From positions 1 through 9,425 of the forward strand of contig USOJ01000023.1 in NCBI GenBank assembly GCA_900556195.1: a stretch of 9,425 nucleotides of DNA, read 5' to 3'. The stretch comes from an uncultured Eubacteriales bacterium. GTDB taxonomy: Bacteria > Bacillota > Clostridia > Christensenellales > Borkfalkiaceae. The notes under the pieces were generated by a model. It was not told the DNA's origin. It was given only the letters and a program-made list of their open reading frames with translations, and did no database searches. This document shows, piece by piece, positions 5,729-9,425 of this stretch (positions are counted from its first letter, which is position 1; each line of letters opens with the position of its first letter). A program made the translations under genes and the position numbers.

Positions 5729-7279
5729 ATGAAGAAAAAGCATAACAAAAGACTGATATTTTCGAGATTTACCGTTATCGCGCTTTCGATAATTCTGCAA
5801 GCCGCGGCTATCTGGACGGGAATCTGGATAGGAATTAACAAACTCGGCTCCTACTGGCATTGGATCTGGATTGCGACTTACGTTACAGGCGGTATATTGC
5901 TCGTAAGTTTAATAAATAAGGAAACCGCGGCGGTGTATAAACTGCCGTGGATTATCCTGTGTCTTGCTTTCCCTTACGCGGGCGCGATGTGCTATCTGAC
6001 GTTCGGAAACGTACATTTAAGCCGCCGTATGCGAAAGAAATTCTCGGCGGTATATCACGAGAAGGACGACGGATATTACGAACAGGAAAGAATCGTCAAA
6101 AATCTTTATAAAGACGAGCCGCAATTTGCAGGCACGTTCAAATACCTTCGGGGCGTTACGTCTTTACCCGTGTACGACGATTACGATATAGAATATCTGC
6201 CGTCGGGCGAAAGGTACTTCGAAGAACTCAAAAAAGCCCTTTCGTCCGCCGAAAAGTATATCTTTATAGAATATTTTATCGTTCAGGAAGGCGTAATGTG
6301 GGACGCCGTGCATAAAATTCTGCTCGATAAAGTGAAAAACGGCGTAAAGGTATATCTCGTGTACGACGACGTGGGCAGCGTTACCAAAGTCGCTTTGGGG
6401 TTTTATCGCAAACTCCGCAAAGAGGGTATAGACGCGCGGAAATTCAATAAATTCATACCCGTCGTGTCGATTATCCACAATAACCGCGACCACAGAAAAA
6501 TCGTCGTCGTGGACGGCAAAATCGCCTTTACGGGCGGGGTGAATATCGCAGACGAATATATCAACGTAACGCATCCGTACGGGCGTTGGCTTGACAGCGG
6601 CGTTATGGTAAAGGGTAAACCCGTAGACAGTTTCGTAAGGCTGTTTACGCAGATTTTCAACGTAAGCGGCAAGCCGATAAACGAAAACGACTTTATCTGC
6701 CGTGAGCACGAAAAGTTTTTAAGCGACGGCTATTGCATGCCTTTCGGCGACTCGCCCGCGCCTATAACGACCGAACACATATCCGAAACGACTTTTCTGA
6801 ACGCTATTTACGGGGCGAGAGAGTATATATATTTCGCTTGCCCGTATCTCGTGGCGGATACCGATATAAGGGGCGCCCTCGCAAACGCCGCGCGGCGCGG
6901 CGTGGACGTAAGGCTTATAATCCCGCAGAAGCCCGATAAAAAGACGATATATATAATGACCAAATTTTATTGTTCGCTGCTTAAAAAGTCGGGCGTGAAG
7001 ATATATCTCTACCGCGACGGATTCGTACATTCCAAGACGATGATATGCGACGGAAAACTCGCGTTCGCGGGGACGGTCAATCTCGATTACCGCTCGTTCG
7101 TGCATCACTTCGAGTGCGGAATAATATTCACCGACGAAAAAGCCGTAGGGCAGGTAAAAGACGATTTCGATTACCTGTTCGAATCCGAATGTATGCCTGC
7201 CGACGATAAGAGCCTGAAACTCAACGTACTCGAAAAAGCGGGCAAAATAATAATGGATCCGTTCGCGCCGTTGTTTTAA
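5729..7279 (+). CDS. cls: Cardiolipin synthase (phospholipase D family)
   Basis: The enzyme condenses two phosphatidylglycerol molecules to cardiolipin and glycerol at the cytoplasmic membrane. The 516-residue product has hydrophobic segments at about residues 14-36, 43-62 and 72-92 after a basic MKKKHNKR start, then two phospholipase D catalytic domains. Each has a complete HxKxxxxD motif: HRKIVVVD (H255, K257, D262) followed by GG-x-N, and HSKTMICD (H434, K436, D441) followed by G-x-VNLD. This matches bacterial Cls in length and order. The ATG at 5729 is chosen because it opens the typical basic, membrane-inserting N-terminus. It has no good ribosome binding site: the nearest purine-rich run (GGAAAGGA, 5703-5710) is 18 bases away. 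In-frame TTG 5663 and ATG 5693 would add a repeat-encoded arginine-rich leader and also lack good sites. It lies 109 bases after htpG and may be partly co-transcribed with it. Confidence 0.95.
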   Translation: MKKKHNKRLIFSRFTVIALSIILQAAAIWTGIWIGINKLGSYWHWIWIATYVTGGILLVSLINKETAAVYKLPWIILCLAFPYAGAMCYLTFGNVHLSRRMRKKFSAVYHEKDDGYYEQERIVKNLYKDEPQFAGTFKYLRGVTSLPVYDDYDIEYLPSGERYFEELKKALSSAEKYIFIEYFIVQEGVMWDAVHKILLDKVKNGVKVYLVYDDVGSVTKVALGFYRKLRKEGIDARKFNKFIPVVSIIHNNRDHRKIVVVDGKIAFTGGVNIADEYINVTHPYGRWLDSGVMVKGKPVDSFVRLFTQIFNVSGKPINENDFICREHEKFLSDGYCMPFGDSPAPITTEHISETTFLNAIYGAREYIYFACPYLVADTDIRGALANAARRGVDVRLIIPQKPDKKTIYIMTKFYCSLLKKSGVKIYLYRDGFVHSKTMICDGKLAFAGTVNLDYRSFVHHFECGIIFTDEKAVGQVKDDFDYLFESECMPADDKSLKLNVLEKAGKIIMDPFAPLF

Positions 7280-7309
7280 TCGTCGCGGCGGCATATATTG
7301 CAAAAAGAT

Positions 7310-7344
7310 AAAAATCGACGGAAAGAAAACCGTTGATTTTTTTT
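7310..7344 (+). terminator. Intrinsic terminator of cls
   Basis: The left arm AAAATCGACGG (7311-7321) pairs with CCGTTGATTTT (7330-7340) through one G-U wobble, with an extra A7310-T7341 pair, around an A-rich 8-base loop. A run of eight T (7337-7344) follows the G-C-rich part. It starts about 30 bases after the cls stop. Its right arm contains the -35 box of the uxuA promoter. Confidence 0.88.
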
Positions 7345-7361
7345 GTGGTTTATAGTATTAT
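7333..7361 (+). promoter_or_regulatory. Promoter of the uxuA-uxuB operon
   Basis: TTGATT (7333-7338) and TATTAT (7356-7361, one base off consensus) are spaced by 17 bases. The expected start near 7367-7369 lies just before an operator-like inverted repeat. The -35 hexamer is the same as at htpG but is embedded in the preceding terminator stem. Confidence 0.7.
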
Positions 7362-7372
7362 ATAAGCAGGTT

Positions 7373-7394
7373 TTATCGTCGAGAAAGACGATAA
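7373..7394. promoter_or_regulatory. Operator-like inverted repeat upstream of uxuA
   Basis: TTATCGTC (7373-7380) and GACGATAA (7387-7394) are perfect 8-bp inverted copies around GAGAAA. The repeat lies immediately downstream of the predicted transcription start and about 20 bases before the uxuA ATG, the position of a roadblock-type repressor site. A hexuronate-responsive regulator of the LacI or GntR type would be the natural candidate, but none is encoded here. It could instead form a stabilising hairpin at the 5' end of the mRNA. Confidence 0.6.
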
Positions 7395-7412
7395 GACTTA
7401 AAGGGAAAAACT

Positions 7413-8462
7413 ATGAAAATGACATTCCGCTGGTACGGCGAAAACGACTGCATACCCCTTAACTACATAAAGCAGATTCAGGGTATGACGGGCGTGGTTA
7501 CCGCCGTATACGACGAACCGGTCGGTAACGTGTGGCCGGTAGAAAAATTGCAGAAACTCAAAGATCTCGCCGCGAAAGCGGGGCTTGAAACCGAAGTTAT
7601 AGAGAGTATCCCCGTACACGAGGATATAAAACTCGGACTGCCGACGCGCGATAAATATATCGAGGCGTACAAGCAGAATATAATCAACTGCGGCAAAATA
7701 GGCGTCAAGTGCGTTTGTTATAACTTTATGCCGGTTTTCGATTGGTTCAGGACGAATTTATACTATAAGCATGCCGACGGTTCGACGTCGCTTTCTTATT
7801 CGGAAGCCGATTTCAAAAAACTCGACAAGCGTAATCTTCGTCTGCCCGGTTGGGACGAAAGTTACACCCCCGACGAACTTAACGGACTTCTGAAAGCGTA
7901 CGAAGGTATGACTCACGAGAAACTCTTTGAAAATCTCGTATACTTCCTTAACGCTATCATGCCCGCGTGCGAGGAGGCAGGCGTGAATATGGCTATTCAC
8001 CCCGACGATCCGCCGTGGGATATCTTCGATTTGCCGAGAATAGTCGGCAGAGAAGAGGACTACGACAAACTTTTCGCCGCCGTGCCGGATAAGCATAACG
8101 GAATAACGTTCTGCACGGGCAGTCTGGGGGCGGGCAGATTCAACGATTTGCCGAAAATGGCGGCTAAATACGCAAAGCGTATCTATTTCGCTCATTTAAG
8201 ACAATTAAAGTATACTTCCGAAACCGATTTCTACGAAAACGGACACCGGACGGGCGACGGTAACGTAGATATTTACGGAATCGTCCGCGCGCTCGTAGAA
8301 AACGGCTTCGACGGCTATTTAAGACCCGACCACGGCAGAAATATATGGGGCGAAGACGCAAAACCGGGGTACGGACTTTACGACAGAGCCCTCGGCGCGG
8401 CGTACCTTACGGGCGTGTTCGAAGCGGTAGAAAAAGATTTGAAAAAGGAGAAAAAATTATGA
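7413..8462 (+). CDS. uxuA: Mannonate dehydratase
   Basis: UxuA dehydrates D-mannonate to 2-keto-3-deoxy-D-gluconate in cytosolic glucuronate catabolism. The 349-residue product is close to the Gram-positive form (about 360) and shorter than the E. coli form (394). It begins MKMTFRWYGENDCIPL and carries the family signatures CYNFMPVFDW, IHPDDPP, FCTGSLG, FAHLR and RPDHGR. H196, C234, H261 and D306 fit the one Cys, two His and one Asp that bind the divalent metal (Mn) in characterised enzymes. It folds as a TIM barrel. AAAGGGA (7400-7406) lies six bases before the ATG, supporting this start. It is the first gene of a two-gene unit, its TGA overlapping the ATG of the next gene. A promoter and inverted repeat upstream suggest substrate-controlled expression. 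Confidence 0.97.
   Translation: MKMTFRWYGENDCIPLNYIKQIQGMTGVVTAVYDEPVGNVWPVEKLQKLKDLAAKAGLETEVIESIPVHEDIKLGLPTRDKYIEAYKQNIINCGKIGVKCVCYNFMPVFDWFRTNLYYKHADGSTSLSYSEADFKKLDKRNLRLPGWDESYTPDELNGLLKAYEGMTHEKLFENLVYFLNAIMPACEEAGVNMAIHPDDPPWDIFDLPRIVGREEDYDKLFAAVPDKHNGITFCTGSLGAGRFNDLPKMAAKYAKRIYFAHLRQLKYTSETDFYENGHRTGDGNVDIYGIVRALVENGFDGYLRPDHGRNIWGEDAKPGYGLYDRALGAAYLTGVFEAVEKDLKKEKKL
8444..8450 (+). promoter_or_regulatory. Ribosome binding site of uxuB inside the 3' end of uxuA
   Basis: AAAGGAG ends eight bases before the ATG at 8459. It encodes part of the Lys/Glu-rich UxuA tail, so ribosomes finishing uxuA can re-initiate on uxuB. Confidence 0.85.
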
Positions 8463-9289
8463 AGATACCTTTCAGTATAGATTTAGGCGGTAAGACCGCC
8501 GTTATAACGGGAGCGGGCGGAATAATCTGCGGCGAGTTCGCAAAGGCTTTGGCTACGCAGGGCGCGAACGTCGCGCTTCTCGACATCAACTACGACGCCG
8601 CCGAAAAAATCGCTTCCGAAATAGGCGAAAACGCTTTGGCTATCCGTTGCAACTGTCTTGATAAAGAGAGCATAAAAGAGGCGTATAAGACGGTTAAAGA
8701 GGCTTTCGGCAAGGTTGATATACTTATCAACGGCGCGGGCGGGAATAATCCCAAAGCAACTTGCGACAACGAATATATGTTCCCCGACACCACGGGCGTA
8801 AAAGACTTTTTCGCGCTGGAAGAAAGCGGACTTAAATTCGTGTTTGACCTCAATATCACTTCGGCGTTTCTCGTTACGCAAGTGTTCGCCGAAGATATGG
8901 TCAAAACGGGCGGCAATATCATAAATATATCGTCGATGAACGCGTACAGACCGCTCACCAAAATCCCCGCGTATTCGGCGGCGAAAGCGGGCGTAAGCAA
9001 CTTTACGCAATGGCTTGCCGTTCATTTCGCGCCTTGCAATATCCGTTGCAACGCGATCGCGCCCGGATTTTTCGTAACCAATCAGAACCGCGCGCTTTTG
9101 TTCGACGAAAACGGGAAACCCACGGCTCGTACCGAAAAGATTCTGGCGGCTACGCCAATGAAAAAATTCGGCGAGATCGACGACCTTTTAGGCTGTTTGT
9201 TCTGGCTCGTAGACGATAACGCAAGCGGCTTCGTAACGGGTACGGTCATCCCCGTAGACGGCGGCTTCTCCGCTTATTCGGGAGTATAA
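8459..9289 (+). CDS. uxuB: D-mannonate oxidoreductase (SDR-type fructuronate reductase)
   Basis: This enzyme interconverts D-fructuronate and D-mannonate with NAD(P)H, the step just before UxuA. The 276-residue product matches the short-chain dehydrogenase form (B. subtilis YjmF, about 278), not the unrelated long-chain E. coli UxuB. It shows a Rossmann start with TGAGGIICGE (from residue 17), an acidic residue after the second strand (LLDIN), the NGAGGNNPKAT loop, and the catalytic set S159, Y172 and K176 (YSAAK). PGFF and the C-terminal PVDGGFSAYSGV follow. The nucleotide loop lacks two of the usual SDR glycines, replaced by Ile and Cys; to my recollection this is normal for the mannonate subgroup. 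The start at 8459 overlaps the uxuA stop as ATGA and has a good ribosome binding site. A longer frame from 8345 lies within uxuA and is not credible. Confidence 0.93.
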   Translation: MKIPFSIDLGGKTAVITGAGGIICGEFAKALATQGANVALLDINYDAAEKIASEIGENALAIRCNCLDKESIKEAYKTVKEAFGKVDILINGAGGNNPKATCDNEYMFPDTTGVKDFFALEESGLKFVFDLNITSAFLVTQVFAEDMVKTGGNIINISSMNAYRPLTKIPAYSAAKAGVSNFTQWLAVHFAPCNIRCNAIAPGFFVTNQNRALLFDENGKPTARTEKILAATPMKKFGEIDDLLGCLFWLVDDNASGFVTGTVIPVDGGFSAYSGV

Positions 9290-9333
9290 ACCGTAAAATT
9301 ACCGCTTTGTGGCTACGATCTGCGGAAGATATA

Positions 9334-9416
9334 TTTTGTTTCGCAAAACGTATATTTCGCCCGCGTCGCGGGCGAAATACCAAACGCACGGAAACTTTCG
9401 CTTTTGCTACGCAAAA
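9334..9416. repeat. Pair of hairpin-forming 15-mers flanking the post-uxuB stem-loop
   Basis: TTTTGTTTCGCAAAA (9334-9348) and TTTTGCTACGCAAAA (9402-9416) match at 13 of 15 positions, and each is itself an inverted repeat (TTTTG/CAAAA). They bracket the 12-bp hairpin at 9353-9379. I see no coding sequence in 9290-9425. Confidence 0.55.
9353..9379 (+). terminator. Perfect 12-bp hairpin after uxuB, terminator-like but without T-run
   Basis: TATTTCGCCCGC (9353-9364) and GCGGGCGAAATA (9368-9379) form a perfect 12-bp stem with a GTC loop, 64 bases after the uxuB stop. The next bases are CCAAACG rather than a T-run, and the opposite strand also lacks one. It could be a weak or factor-assisted terminator, an mRNA 3'-end stabiliser or part of an intergenic repeat. 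It is the only strong stem between uxuB and the window edge. Confidence 0.5.
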
Positions 9417-9424
9417 CATTGATT
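9408..9424 (+). promoter_or_regulatory. Possible -35 region of a promoter cut by the window edge
   Basis: TACGCAAAAC followed by TTGATT (9419-9424) repeats the arrangement upstream of htpG, where TACGCAAAAC (3621-3630) precedes the TTGATT -35 box by two bases. The -10 region, if it exists, lies outside the window, so this rests on similarity alone. Confidence 0.3.
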
Positions 9425-9425
9425 A

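Noticed and set aside
8345..8458. Longer N-terminus for the SDR protein
   Set aside because: The extra 38 residues are out-of-frame uxuA sequence rich in Arg/Gly. The ATG at 8459 has a good ribosome binding site and gives the family's usual length.

Overview
The window reads as a chromosomal segment from a member of the Bacillota, most likely an uncultured gut-type Clostridia lineage. This is inferred from A/G-rich Shine-Dalgarno sites, sigma-A-type promoters, a CIRCE-like (HrcA) operator, a Bacillus-type UxuA plus SDR-type mannonate oxidoreductase pair, and a secreted multidomain protein with MBG/Ig-like and beta-helix-type modules. No phage, transposase, CRISPR, tRNA or rRNA gene was recognised. 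All four complete genes and the partial one lie on the + strand.

Layout. (1) Bases 1-3412 are the 3' part of a large repetitive surface or secreted protein. It has at least two Ig-like repeats, a Cys-His motif, and two copies of a roughly 380-residue module separated by an Ig-like linker. It ends at a strong intrinsic terminator (3444-3478). (2) Bases 3479-3738 are a regulatory intergenic region: a 40-bp imperfect palindrome, then a near-consensus promoter (TTGATT, 17 bp, TATAAT) followed at once by a degenerate CIRCE operator and a second, longer inverted repeat. (3) Bases 3739-5619 encode the Hsp90 chaperone HtpG. (4) Bases 5620-5728 carry a hairpin-bearing stretch that looks like a dispersed repeat. 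(5) Bases 5729-7279 encode a cardiolipin synthase with both HKD motifs, ending in an intrinsic terminator whose descending arm contains the -35 box of the next promoter. (6) Bases 7413-9289 are a two-gene hexuronate operon, uxuA (mannonate dehydratase) and an SDR-type uxuB (D-mannonate oxidoreductase), translationally coupled by ATGA and preceded by an operator-like inverted repeat. (7) Bases 9290-9425 are non-coding, rich in inverted repeats, and end on a possible -35 box for a gene outside the window.

Functionally, uxuA and uxuB interconvert D-fructuronate, D-mannonate and 2-keto-3-deoxy-D-gluconate in glucuronate breakdown, fitting an organism that uses plant or host uronic acids. htpG and cls are stress and membrane housekeeping genes. 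The surface protein probably forms an elongated extracellular stalk. I see no clear new enzymatic system. The items most worth a second look are the duplicated surface module, the operator architecture upstream of htpG, the promoter/terminator overlap with adjoining inverted repeat at uxuA, and the unexplained palindromes in the intergenic regions.
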